Shown here: piece after piece, positions 7,355 through 15,718 of the stretch
How the letters are laid out: every line of letters starts with the position of its first letter
Numbering within the stretch: position 1 is the stretch's first letter
Assembly (NCBI GenBank): GCA_020634935.1
Contig: JACKAT010000059.1
Coordinates: 1 to 34,456, forward strand
Source: Anaerolineales bacterium
GTDB taxonomy: Bacteria; Chloroflexota; Anaerolineae; 4572-78; J111
Length of the DNA: 34,456 nucleotides
Reading direction: 5' to 3'
Notes under the pieces: model-generated
Database searches by the model: none
The model's input: the letters and a program-made list of their open reading frames with translations, nothing else
Told to the model about the DNA's origin: nothing
Made by a program: the position numbers and the translations under genes

Positions 7355-8475
7355 CGGGTACCTTCCTCTCTTATGGCGCTAATTTCCTCGGTGAGATCGA
7401 TGCTGGCCGGACACCAGGTGATGCAGCGACCACAGCCAACGCAGCCCAGTGTGCCGAACTGATCGACCCAGGAGGCTAGCTTGTGGGTTAACCACTGCCG
7501 GTAGCGGGCGCGGTTGGTGGGCCGGATATTGCCGCCGTGGACGTGGGAAAAGTCCAGGTTGAAGCAGGAGTCCCAGACCCGGACACGCTCGGCCTGTTGA
7601 TTTTGCAAATCGCTGACATCTTTGACATCGCTGCAAAAACAGGTGGGGCAGACCTGGGTGCAGTTGGCGCAGGAGAGACAGCGATTGGCGACCTGATCCC
7701 AGCGAGGATGCTCCAAGTTCTGGTAGAGCAGGTTGGGCAGGGCGGAGATGTCTAGCTGCCGGCCCATGTGGGATCGAGCGGCGGTCAGGGCTTGACGGGC
7801 GGTTTGGAGTTCAAAGGCGCCGGCGTGCCACCAATCGACGCCGGTCAGCATCTCACGCCCCAGCTCTGAGCCAATTTCCAATAGAAAAATCTCCGGTATT
7901 TCGGTCAAGGCCAGGTCAAAGCCGGTTTCGATTTGAGGACCGGTGCCCATCGAGGCGCAAAAGCAGGTGCTGCCGGGCTCGGTGCAGTTGACGGCCAAGA
8001 TAAAGGCGCGCTGCCGCCGGGCCTTGTAGTCGGTCTCTTGAAAGCCGTTGTGCAGGAAGACGCGATCTTGAATGGCGATGGCGTGCATATCGCACGGACG
8101 CACGCCGATGAAGGCGTATTGAGGTGTCGCCGGCGTGGCGGGGGTGACGGTGAAACCACCGTTTTGATGATCGACGGTGTAAAGTTTAAGGGTGGGCGGG
8201 TAGAGATAACGCTTCCACGAGTGGGGGCCGACAGCATAACCAAAGTAAGCCTGATCGCTGCGCCGTTGGAGGCGGTACGTACCCGCTTCCTGAACCTGAG
8301 TCCAGCCGATGGGGAGATCGGTCGTTTGGGTGATTTCCGCGCACTCGATGGCGCTATCGCCCAACGTGGGGCCGATTAGGGTAAAACCGGCCGCTTTTAA
8401 GTTATCGAACACCGCTTGCAAGCTAGTTTTAGCGATGCTGATGTAAGCCCCAATTTTCGGTGTGATATCTGCCAT
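7351..8475 (-). CDS. hydB: hydrogenase beta subunit, 4Fe-4S dicluster protein
   Basis: 374 residues from ATG 8475. Similar in architecture to the beta subunit of sulfhydrogenase and to subunit A of anaerobic sulfite reductase: a long N-terminal domain with FIGVRPCDMHAIAIQD near 125, then two 4Fe-4S clusters (CLSCANCTQVCPTC from Cys266, and CVGCGRCITWCP from Cys345). It links the flavin subunit to the hydrogenase clusters or to an external acceptor. ATG 8484 is possible, but AAAGGA lies eight bases before ATG 8475 and directly against ATG 8484, so 8475 is preferred. First gene of the operon. A sulfur-reducing side activity, known for archaeal relatives, cannot be judged from sequence. Confidence 0.9.
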   Translation of the reverse strand: MADITPKIGAYISIAKTSLQAVFDNLKAAGFTLIGPTLGDSAIECAEITQTTDLPIGWTQVQEAGTYRLQRRSDQAYFGYAVGPHSWKRYLYPPTLKLYTVDHQNGGFTVTPATPATPQYAFIGVRPCDMHAIAIQDRVFLHNGFQETDYKARRQRAFILAVNCTEPGSTCFCASMGTGPQIETGFDLALTEIPEIFLLEIGSELGREMLTGVDWWHAGAFELQTARQALTAARSHMGRQLDISALPNLLYQNLEHPRWDQVANRCLSCANCTQVCPTCFCSDVKDVSDLQNQQAERVRVWDSCFNLDFSHVHGGNIRPTNRARYRQWLTHKLASWVDQFGTLGCVGCGRCITWCPASIDLTEEISAIREEGTR

Positions 8476-8515
8476 AGGTATCATCCTTTTTTAGGAATGA
8501 GAATTTAATAGGGTT

Positions 8516-8529
8516 CCCATTTTAATGGG
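8516..8529. promoter_or_regulatory. CCCATT/AATGGG palindrome upstream of hydB (possible operator)
   Basis: CCCATTTTAATGGG is a 14-base inverted repeat 41 bases before the hydB start, flanked by AT-rich DNA that includes TATTAAAT on the minus strand. The position suits a repressor or activator site for the hydrogenase operon, but no regulator can be assigned. Confidence 0.3.
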
Positions 8530-8536
8530 GTGTCTT

Positions 8537-8592
8537 ATTGCGTAGTATGTAGTGCGTAACGTATGGTGCGAAAATGATACGCACTACGCAAT
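8537..8592. repeat. hairpin of short GCGTAGT-type repeats
   Basis: ATTGCGTAGT (8537-8546) and GTAGTGCGTA (8549-8558) pair with TACGCACTAC (8578-8587) and ACTACGCAAT (8583-8592). The arms are built from variants of one short motif. Related designs occur at 27727-27782 and 34322-34393. It lies between hydB and the divergent regulator gene. Confidence 0.65.
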
Positions 8593-8840
8593 ACGGGTAA
8601 TTGACGAAATTAATTAACCCACGATCCCTATTACAGTGTATCGTAAAGTGGCATTTAACACACCGGATATTTGGTGAGATTTTTGACTAGCCGGTGAACG
8701 GGTTTCTGGGCTAGCTGCCTGGCTAGCCCATCGCGATGCAACTCGCCCGTTTGTAGTAACAGCTAGCCGTCCGTAAGTTTAAACCCGCTAAAGCGGTGAC
8801 TACGAACTGGCCGCTGCGACAGTTGAAGCTGACAATCGCT
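8593..8840. other. intergenic hairpin-rich stretch between hydB and the regulator gene
   Basis: Non-coding. Contains GGGCTAGC/GCTAGCCC near 8710-8730 and a clover-like fold at about 8753-8806, where GTAGT and ACTAC enclose a CCGCTAAAGCGG hairpin. The same design, with different stem sequences, is found at 28987-29026. Confidence 0.5.
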
Positions 8841-8869
8841 TTGATTTTCTATCAAACTTCATTTACAAT
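8841..8869 (+). promoter_or_regulatory. sigma-70-like promoter of the regulator gene
   Basis: TTGATT (8841-8846), a 17-base spacer and TACAAT (8864-8869) make a good vegetative-type promoter. Transcription would start near 8876, only a few bases before the ribosome-binding site of the regulator. Confidence 0.6.
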
Positions 8870-8896
8870 CTCCCGGACAGGGGAATGAACGACGTG

Positions 8897-11800
8897 ATGG
8901 GATTAAAGCTACAACTCCTGGGGCCGCCCCAGATTGAAATCGATAGCGAATTGGTCAAAATCAATCGCCGCAAAGCGATGGCCTTGTTGGCTTACCTGGC
9001 CATCACCCAGCGCAGCCACAACCGCGATGCGCTGGCGACGTTGTTATGGCCGGAAACGCCTCACAACCGAGCCAGAGCCAACTTACGCCAAACGCTGTGG
9101 GAACTCAATAACGCCTTGGGCGAGTCTTGGATAGAAACTGAGGATGAAACCTTGATGTTGCGCACCGGCCCTAATGTTTGGGTGGATGTTTACGCCTTTC
9201 AAGCCGCCTTAGCGGCCTGCCAAACGCATGGTCATCCGATTGATCAAGCATGTGCCGACTGCGTGCCACTGTTGAAAGAACTGGTAACTTTATATCGTGA
9301 GGATTTTCTGGCCGGGTTCAGCTTGTCTGATAGCCCGGCTTTTGACGAATGGCAATACCTGGAAACAGAAAATTTCCGGCGTAAATTTGCCGATGGACTG
9401 GAGAATTTAGGCGATTACTTGATTGGTATCGGCGACTTTGAAGCCGCGATTGCCACTATCCGGCGCTGGTCGGCGCTTGATCCCCTCAACGACACCCCAC
9501 ACTATCGCTTGTTGCAGTTGTACGCCTGGACAGACCAGCGGGCGGCGGCTGTGCGCCAGTATCGAAAGTATACAAAACTGCTCAAACAGGAATTAGGCTT
9601 AGGGCCGCGCGAAGATATCAGTACGCTCTACCAGCGTATTCGCCGGGGTGAGGCGCAGCGGCAAACGGTCAGTCCGGCCCTGGACTATAAAATCGCCGGT
9701 CTTGTTGGTGAGCAGCCGGCAACGGCAGCCGCGCCTGAACTCTCCCCGAGAGCCAAAGATGAAATCCGTTTGAGCACGGTTCTCGTTGTCGGTTTGAGCA
9801 ACGCCGACGCCATCACCTGGGATTTTCAACCGGAAGATATGGCCGGTGCGACCCAGACCCTGTTGCAAATTGTGACTCAGGTCATCACCCGATACGAAGG
9901 GCAGGTCGTTTACTTTGCCGGGTACAATGTTCAGGCCATTTTTGGGATGGTTCAATCCCACGAGGATGATCCGGAGCGAGCCGTTTATGCCGCGTTAGAG
10001 ATTCAACGATTGGCCAAGAACGAAGGGATCGGTTTGACCGTGGGCATTAGTACCGGTCATGTCTATCTTGGCCCTGTCGGCCCGGCTAAGTTTCAAGATG
10101 TGGCGGCCTTGGGGCCGGTGGTCCAATTGGCCTCTCGCTTACAAGATCAGGCCCAAACCGGTCAGGTTGTGGTTAGCGAGAGCACCTATCGTCATATCCA
10201 AGGCATCTTTGAGTTTACGCCAAAACCGATGACTATCCGCGGTATGGAGCAGTCCATCGAGGTGTACGAGGTAAAGCAGGCCTTGCCCCGCCCGCAGAAA
10301 ATGCGCGGTATTAAAGGGCTGCGGGCCATGCTGATCGGACGGGACGAGGAGTTCGAAAAACTCAATGTGGCGCTCACGGCGGTTCTGGCCGGTCAAGGGC
10401 AGTTGGTCTCGCTGATCGGTGAAGCCGGTGTGGGGAAATCACGCTTAGTCGAAGAATTGAATCAGGTAGCGTTAACCCCCTCTTTAAGCAACACCCCCGC
10501 TCCCCTGTGGTTGGAATGCCGCTGTTCGGCCTTGCGAACGGCTACGGGCTTTTGGCCTTTCATCGATCTGTTGCAGCGATATTTGTATACGTCGCAAGGC
10601 GCAGCCAATGAAATCGAGCGGCGTCAGGCCCTGGTCGCTTGCTTGGCGACCCTGAGACAACAAGATCGCTTAGGGGGTGATGATCGGCGAGCTGAGGAGA
10701 TAAGAACCCTGCTCAGCCGCATGCTCTCGCTTGAATTGGAGCCGGAGTGGCAAGAAAGGTTTAAGGCCATCGACGCGCACAGCCTCCAACACCATACGTT
10801 TTTGGCCGTGTCTGACTTTTTCACGGCGCTGGCGGTCGATCAACCTCTGGTTCTGGTTTTTGACGACCTCCACTGGGTCGATGATCTCTCATTTGATTTG
10901 ATCTCATGCTTGATGGACACGCTGCGCACCAGCCCCATTTTGATGTTGTGTCTCCATCGGCCTCACTACCAGCATAAAGATTTACGACTCTCGGCCATTG
11001 CGTCCAGAAAATGCCCCGAAAGTTATCTTGAGCTGGTGTTACGAGAACTGACTCCTGACCAGAGCCGGCGTTTGATTGACTCTTTATTGGGGGTTGACGT
11101 GCTGCCGCCCGTCGTTGAAGCTCCGGTGCTGCACCGAACGCAAGGCAATCCTTTTTTTATCGAAGAAGTGATCAGGGAACTGATTGAAAACGGAATCCTG
11201 TATGTTGATCAGAGTCAAGCGATTAATGATCACCGCTGGCAAGTTCGAGACGCGATCGATCCGGCCATTGCCGTGCCCAAAAGCGTGCAAAGCGTTATTC
11301 TCAGCCGGATTGATCGCCTGGAGCCGGAACCGAAACACCTTCTCCGCAGCGCGGCGGTGATTGGTAACAGTTTTCAAACCCGGATACTGACCCAATTGAT
11401 GCCCCAAGCCACCGATCTGAGGCAGGCGCTGTGGCGATTGGAGGAGGCAGCCCTGATTTACCGCGAGAAGGTGGTGCCGGAAGAAGAGTATGTCTTCAAA
11501 CATGGTCTGATTCAGGAGAGTGTTTATCAAACGATCCCGCCCGACCAAAAAACTGACCTCCACCAGCAGGTGGCCGAGGTGATCGAGCAGCTGTATCAGG
11601 ACAATCTGGCCGAACGGTATGAACAGTTGGCCTACCACTACCAGCGCAGCAAGCTGACCGGGAAAGCGGTTCAATATTTGTGCCGGGCGGGTGAAAAATC
11701 GCGCCGGATTTTTCTCAATGATGAAGCCATTCGCTACTTCAAACAAGCCCTACAGCAGTTGGCAGCAATCCCAACCGACCCCGCCTTGGCCCTAAATCGT

Positions 11801-13576
11801 AGCCGGTGGCGGCTGGTCGGCCTGACCGGTTTGGGCCGGACTTATCACCGGTTGGGCAAGGAAACCGAGGCCGAGCATCACTTCCGTCAAGCCATTGCGC
11901 TGGGCGAGGAAACGGGCGCGGATACGCCGACCTTGATCCGGTTGTACCACTGGTTAGGCGAAGTGTTATTTTGGCAAGAACAGCATGCTGAACGAGTGAA
12001 ATTGGGGCTTAAGGGGCTGGCCTTGTTAACGGCTGAGGAAACCGAGTCGGTTGAAGCGGCCCTTATGAATCAACTCATCGCTATGAGTCGGATTAGACAG
12101 GGCGACATGCATGAGTTTCATACCTGGACTGCCAAAACGGCCCGCTTTATCCGGAATCTGCCTTATCGGGAAGAACTCAGACCGGCCTATTTCCATATTG
12201 GGATTAGTCTCTATTATCAAAAGCGTCTGACCGAGGCCGCCCACTGGTTGCAGACGGTGGGCGCCTGGGCTAAACAATTTAACGACCACGGGTCTCTGGC
12301 CGAATTGTACGACCTTGAATTTAGTTTTGATTTTCAACAGGGCGACCTACAGACCGCAATGGCGAAGGTCGAGCGAGTCATCGCCCTGTATCGCCAAAGC
12401 GGTCATGACCGCCGCATCTGGTACAGCTTGCAAGACATCATCGGCGTTTGTCTTCACCTCGGCGATTTTTCGGTGGCGGAGCGGTACGTCCAACAGGCTT
12501 GTGATCTGGCCGAAGAGGTCGGTCTTGATAAATACCGGTCGGTGTCGTTGTTAATGATGGGCGTGGTCAAGCTAGCCCAACAAGCCTGGCCCCAAGCCGC
12601 CGAAACCCTGAATCAGGCCATTCAATCTGCCTCGGATATTTATCCGTGGACGGCATGGACAGCCTCCTACGGTCTGGGCCAGATCGAGCGGTTTCAGGGC
12701 CGGCTCCAAGCCGCCTTAAGCTCCTTTCAAGCGGCGATGACCTTATTTGACGCGACTGATTTATCGATGGTTGCCTGGTTTAGCCGCTGGCCTTTTTTTA
12801 CCGGCCTTTTGACCGGATTGGAGACAGTCTATGAAACCCTTGACGGCGATAGTCAAGCGTTTAAAGCCTTTTGTCAACCGTTTGCGGCGTTGAAGGACCG
12901 GGCGACTCCGGGGCTAATCCCACAACAATGGTATCTTGAACCGGTTGCGGCTGACAAGCTTCACCTAACGACAAATAGCGCCGCCATTTATGATCAATTT
13001 GAGCAAGGGTTAACCCCAGATTGGACCTGGCGCGACCCGTTGGCCGACTGCGCCTTTCGAGTTCAGACCGGTTTGGATATGCGAGCAGCCAACGGTCGAG
13101 ACTTGTGGTATCTCAACCTGAGCGCCCCCCGCCTGCTGCGACCGGTGACCGGTGGTTTTGTGGCCCAAACGATCTGCCGACCGGCTGGCCCGCAGCAACC
13201 GGCCATAGGCGGCCTGCTGCTCTGGCACGACGAATCTAATTTTCTACGGCTGGTGTGGGGCTGTCGCGGGCATCGCGAGGTCGCGTTTGACGGCAGTATT
13301 GATAACCGGACGATCATCGTTGGGCGCGGGCTTCTGCCCGAAAATCATACGGACGGCCGCCTCTTTCTTCGGCTGGCTCGCCAGGAAAACAGCATCCGGG
13401 CGTTTTGCAGTCGGGACGGTTCTCAGTGGTTCAGCGTGGGACAAGTCTCGTTTCCGGTCACCGGCTCCCTTGAGATTGGCCTCCACGCGGTCGGTTGGAT
13501 CGACCGTCTCATTTACCCCGCCTCTTACCCTACCGGCGCAGCCATTCGCTTTGAGTCGTTTTGCCTCTGGCAATAA
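8897..13576 (+). CDS. giant SARP-like regulator: wHTH-BTAD, degenerate cyclase, AAA ATPase, TPR, concanavalin-like domain
   Basis: 1559 residues from ATG 8897. Numbered from there: an OmpR-type winged helix (about 1-95) and BTAD helices (about 96-253); a class III nucleotide-cyclase-like domain (about 293-461) in which the metal-binding aspartates are missing (VLVVGLSN and FAGYNVQAIFG replace the usual D and GD), so probably inactive; an AAA/NTPase domain with Walker A GEAGVGKS near 508 and Walker B LVLVFDDLHW near 652; TPR-like helical repeats (about 890-1320); and a C-terminal beta-sandwich (about 1372-1559) resembling the DUF1349/beta-xylosidase C-terminal concanavalin-like fold. ATG 8885 directly abuts CAGGGGA and cannot use it, so GTG 8894 or ATG 8897 is more likely. 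It probably senses a ligand, perhaps a sugar, and activates transcription of nearby genes such as the downstream ABC importer. Confidence 0.85.
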   Translation: MGLKLQLLGPPQIEIDSELVKINRRKAMALLAYLAITQRSHNRDALATLLWPETPHNRARANLRQTLWELNNALGESWIETEDETLMLRTGPNVWVDVYAFQAALAACQTHGHPIDQACADCVPLLKELVTLYREDFLAGFSLSDSPAFDEWQYLETENFRRKFADGLENLGDYLIGIGDFEAAIATIRRWSALDPLNDTPHYRLLQLYAWTDQRAAAVRQYRKYTKLLKQELGLGPREDISTLYQRIRRGEAQRQTVSPALDYKIAGLVGEQPATAAAPELSPRAKDEIRLSTVLVVGLSNADAITWDFQPEDMAGATQTLLQIVTQVITRYEGQVVYFAGYNVQAIFGMVQSHEDDPERAVYAALEIQRLAKNEGIGLTVGISTGHVYLGPVGPAKFQDVAALGPVVQLASRLQDQAQTGQVVVSESTYRHIQGIFEFTPKPMTIRGMEQSIEVYEVKQALPRPQKMRGIKGLRAMLIGRDEEFEKLNVALTAVLAGQGQLVSLIGEAGVGKSRLVEELNQVALTPSLSNTPAPLWLECRCSALRTATGFWPFIDLLQRYLYTSQGAANEIERRQALVACLATLRQQDRLGGDDRRAEEIRTLLSRMLSLELEPEWQERFKAIDAHSLQHHTFLAVSDFFTALAVDQPLVLVFDDLHWVDDLSFDLISCLMDTLRTSPILMLCLHRPHYQHKDLRLSAIASRKCPESYLELVLRELTPDQSRRLIDSLLGVDVLPPVVEAPVLHRTQGNPFFIEEVIRELIENGILYVDQSQAINDHRWQVRDAIDPAIAVPKSVQSVILSRIDRLEPEPKHLLRSAAVIGNSFQTRILTQLMPQATDLRQALWRLEEAALIYREKVVPEEEYVFKHGLIQESVYQTIPPDQKTDLHQQVAEVIEQLYQDNLAERYEQLAYHYQRSKLTGKAVQYLCRAGEKSRRIFLNDEAIRYFKQALQQLAAIPTDPALALNRSRWRLVGLTGLGRTYHRLGKETEAEHHFRQAIALGEETGADTPTLIRLYHWLGEVLFWQEQHAERVKLGLKGLALLTAEETESVEAALMNQLIAMSRIRQGDMHEFHTWTAKTARFIRNLPYREELRPAYFHIGISLYYQKRLTEAAHWLQTVGAWAKQFNDHGSLAELYDLEFSFDFQQGDLQTAMAKVERVIALYRQSGHDRRIWYSLQDIIGVCLHLGDFSVAERYVQQACDLAEEVGLDKYRSVSLLMMGVVKLAQQAWPQAAETLNQAIQSASDIYPWTAWTASYGLGQIERFQGRLQAALSSFQAAMTLFDATDLSMVAWFSRWPFFTGLLTGLETVYETLDGDSQAFKAFCQPFAALKDRATPGLIPQQWYLEPVAADKLHLTTNSAAIYDQFEQGLTPDWTWRDPLADCAFRVQTGLDMRAANGRDLWYLNLSAPRLLRPVTGGFVAQTICRPAGPQQPAIGGLLLWHDESNFLRLVWGCRGHREVAFDGSIDNRTIIVGRGLLPENHTDGRLFLRLARQENSIRAFCSRDGSQWFSVGQVSFPVTGSLEIGLHAVGWIDRLIYPASYPTGAAIRFESFCLWQ

Positions 13577-13620
13577 TTCCAAAGAATTCGCTTCTCAATT
13601 TTATCCACCTATTCATAAAA

Positions 13621-13674
13621 GACGCATTTTGTGACGCACCGGGTAACGCCTGGCAGACGCTTGACTGCTACACT
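13621..13674 (+). promoter_or_regulatory. four ACGC direct repeats with -10-like box (candidate SARP-type operator/promoter)
   Basis: ACGC begins at 13622, 13634, 13646 and 13657, spacings 12, 12 and 11 (GACGCA, GACGCA, AACGCC, GACGCT). Seven bases after the last repeat is TACACT (13669-13674), a plausible -10. Characterised SARP activators bind short direct repeats at about 11-bp spacing, with the last repeat about 8 bp from the -10. The site follows the regulator gene and precedes the ABC operon by about 430 bases. Confidence 0.5.
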
Positions 13675-14114
13675 CTTTTGAGAATGGCGATCTGGTATCA
13701 GTTATGGTATATTAATGAGCAAATTGTTCCGGGTTCAACGTCGTCTCAGTCAATCCCAATCTTTGAAGAGCTATCATCCTCAGACTTGACTCCGTTCCGT
13801 GTCGCGCTCCTCGAATTGGATTTCTGGGACCTGTGGCGTAGATTGGCAATTCCTGGCAGATTGCTTGTTTTCGTCAAAACCACATAGTATTCATTCTACA
13901 ACTTGAGTCTGGACGATGGCCGCTCCTCTATCGATTTTTCCGCTGGTTTCTTTCCGGTCATCGGTCAGCATCTTTTCCACATGCTTAATCACGAGGAGGT
14001 GATACCCCATCAAATTTATTGAGTTTTATTCCGCTTGCTCAATAAAATCAACAAGGCGCCATTAAAAACAAGTTCATATTAATCTACTGAACGTTTATTT
14101 GGAGGAGGACAACT
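13675..14114 (+). other. long leader before the ABC importer operon
   Basis: Non-coding as far as can be judged. If transcription starts near 13681 the leader is over 400 nt. It includes a hairpin with one bulge, TTGAGTTTTATT with AATAAAATCAA (14019-14051), and an unused purine-rich GAGGAGGTGATACC near 13993. A reading frame from 13684 to 13887 (67 codons) has no ribosome-binding site and no recognisable product. Confidence 0.4.
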
Positions 14115-15398
14115 ATGAAATCAAAGCTGATGAGTTTGTTTACCTTGTTATTGTCTCTTGTGGTGCTGGCGGCCTGTGGCGGCAGCGGCGACGCCCCACC
14201 AGCCCAAGCCCCGGCCGATAATGGCCAGGCCGCCGCCCCCGCCGAGTCGGGCGAAGGGGTAACCATTACCATGTGGACTAAAGAAGGCGAAGCTGACAAT
14301 AGTTTGCAATTTGTCAAAAGCTTAGCTGACGAGTTTGCCAAAGCCAACCCTAATATCAAAATTGAAGTTGTCAAGAAAAAGGATGTCGAGGAACTGCGCG
14401 AAGATTTCCAAACGTCGGCCCTGGCCGGCAGCTCGCCGGATTTGTTGTGGACGGTTAACGACCACGCCGGCCCCTTCACCGTGGCCGAATTGATTCAGCC
14501 GGTGGATGACCTGTTTGATCTGGCTAAATTTGTCCCCGGCGCGGTAGAAGCGGTTAAGCTCGATGGTCAAACCTGGGGTGTTCCCATTTCCACCGGCAAC
14601 CATCTGATGTTGTACTACAACAAGGATTTAATGCCCGAACCTCCGGCCAATACCGATGAACTTATCGCCAAAGGTCAGGAAGTGTCGGGCGACGCCACGC
14701 CCCTGGTGTTCAATCAAACGGAAGCCTTCTGGCTGGTTCCCTGGCTGGGTGGTTTTGGCGGCCAGGTTTTTGCCGAGGACGGCGTCACGCCAACCCTGGA
14801 TACGCCGGCAATGGTCGATACCCTTAACTTCTTGCACCAGATTAAATTCACCGACAAAATCATCCCTCCTGAGAGCGACTATGATACCGCCGACACTTTA
14901 TTCAAAGAAGGCAAGGCGGCCATGATTATCAACGGCGACTGGACCCTGAGCGCTTACGTTGACACCTTAGGCGACAAACTGGGTGTGGCTCGTATTCCTC
15001 AGGTTTCGGCCACCGGCGAATGGCCCAAGCCTTATACGGCGGGGACCTATTTTATGATTCCCGCCGCCGTGGAAGGCGCGAAATTAGACGCGGTTAAGGC
15101 CTTTATCGATTATGTCACCAGTAAAGACACCCAACTCCAGCAGGTGGCGGAACTTAAACGTCTGCCCAGCTTGCAAGAAGCCTTGGATGACCCGTCTATT
15201 AGCAATGACCCGCAGTTGGCCGGCGTGATTGATCAACTGCAAGTAGGCACCGGCATGCCGGCGGTGTTGGAGATGCGCTGCAACTGGGATGCCATGAAAC
15301 CCGAAATGCAGGCTGTTTTGGCCGATCAGAAGTCGGCCGAAGACGCGGCCAAAGCGATGCAGGAAGCGGCAGTCAACTGCATCAAAACTCTGGAGTAA
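14115..15398 (+). CDS. carbohydrate ABC importer, substrate-binding lipoprotein
   Basis: 427 residues, family 1 extracellular solute-binding protein (maltose/oligosaccharide type). A lipoprotein signal peptide ends in the lipobox VLAAC with Cys21 as the lipid anchor. A Pro/Ala-rich tether (about 24-45) follows, then the two-lobed binding fold (TITMWTKEGE near 50, GSSPDLLWTVNDHAGPF, LMLYYNKDL, GKAAMIINGDWTLSAY). It captures a sugar or oligosaccharide outside the membrane for the two permeases encoded downstream. The ribosome-binding site GGAGGAGG lies eight bases upstream. The exact sugar cannot be told. The 320-base gap to the first permease holds a MITE-like element. Confidence 0.9.
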   Translation: MKSKLMSLFTLLLSLVVLAACGGSGDAPPAQAPADNGQAAAPAESGEGVTITMWTKEGEADNSLQFVKSLADEFAKANPNIKIEVVKKKDVEELREDFQTSALAGSSPDLLWTVNDHAGPFTVAELIQPVDDLFDLAKFVPGAVEAVKLDGQTWGVPISTGNHLMLYYNKDLMPEPPANTDELIAKGQEVSGDATPLVFNQTEAFWLVPWLGGFGGQVFAEDGVTPTLDTPAMVDTLNFLHQIKFTDKIIPPESDYDTADTLFKEGKAAMIINGDWTLSAYVDTLGDKLGVARIPQVSATGEWPKPYTAGTYFMIPAAVEGAKLDAVKAFIDYVTSKDTQLQQVAELKRLPSLQEALDDPSISNDPQLAGVIDQLQVGTGMPAVLEMRCNWDAMKPEMQAVLADQKSAEDAAKAMQEAAVNCIKTLE

Positions 15399-15440
15399 GT
15401 TAAGAGTCCGATCAGTATAAGCTGCCTATCCGGCCTCGGT

Positions 15441-15655
15441 TAACCTGAGTTCGATAATTAAAGCCGAGCATGTCATTTCGGAGCCGAAGGCGGAGAAATC
15501 CCTCAGACATGGCAATAAATGAAGCGTTCGCAGGGAAAAATTGGTGTTGTCGCTTCAAATTTTACCTGCCAGACCACTTTTTATTGTGTTGTCACCGGGA
15601 TTTCTCCGCTGGCGCTGCGAAATGACATTGAAAAAATCTATTTCCGAACTTTGGG
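15441..15655 (+). repeat. MITE-like element, copy A (inside the ABC operon)
   Basis: Starts with TAACCTGAGTTCGATAATTA. It contains long inverted arms (GTCATTTCG...AGAAATCCC against GGGATTTCTCCGC...CGAAATGAC) and ends with a decayed right end (TTTCCGAACTTTGGG). The same element occurs at 22955-23163, 25619-25840 and 31951-32149. It separates the binding-protein gene from its permeases and could reduce or modulate read-through. Confidence 0.8.
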
Positions 15656-15718
15656 AGAACGAATCTTTCCGTTGAAACACGATTAGGTCAAATCATGGAA
15701 AAAAGGATGGGATAAGTT

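Noticed and set aside
13561..13887. 108-residue plus-strand frame after the regulator gene
   Set aside because: Overlaps the regulator's end and the direct-repeat site; no ribosome-binding site. A leaderless start at 13684 cannot be excluded but is not supported.
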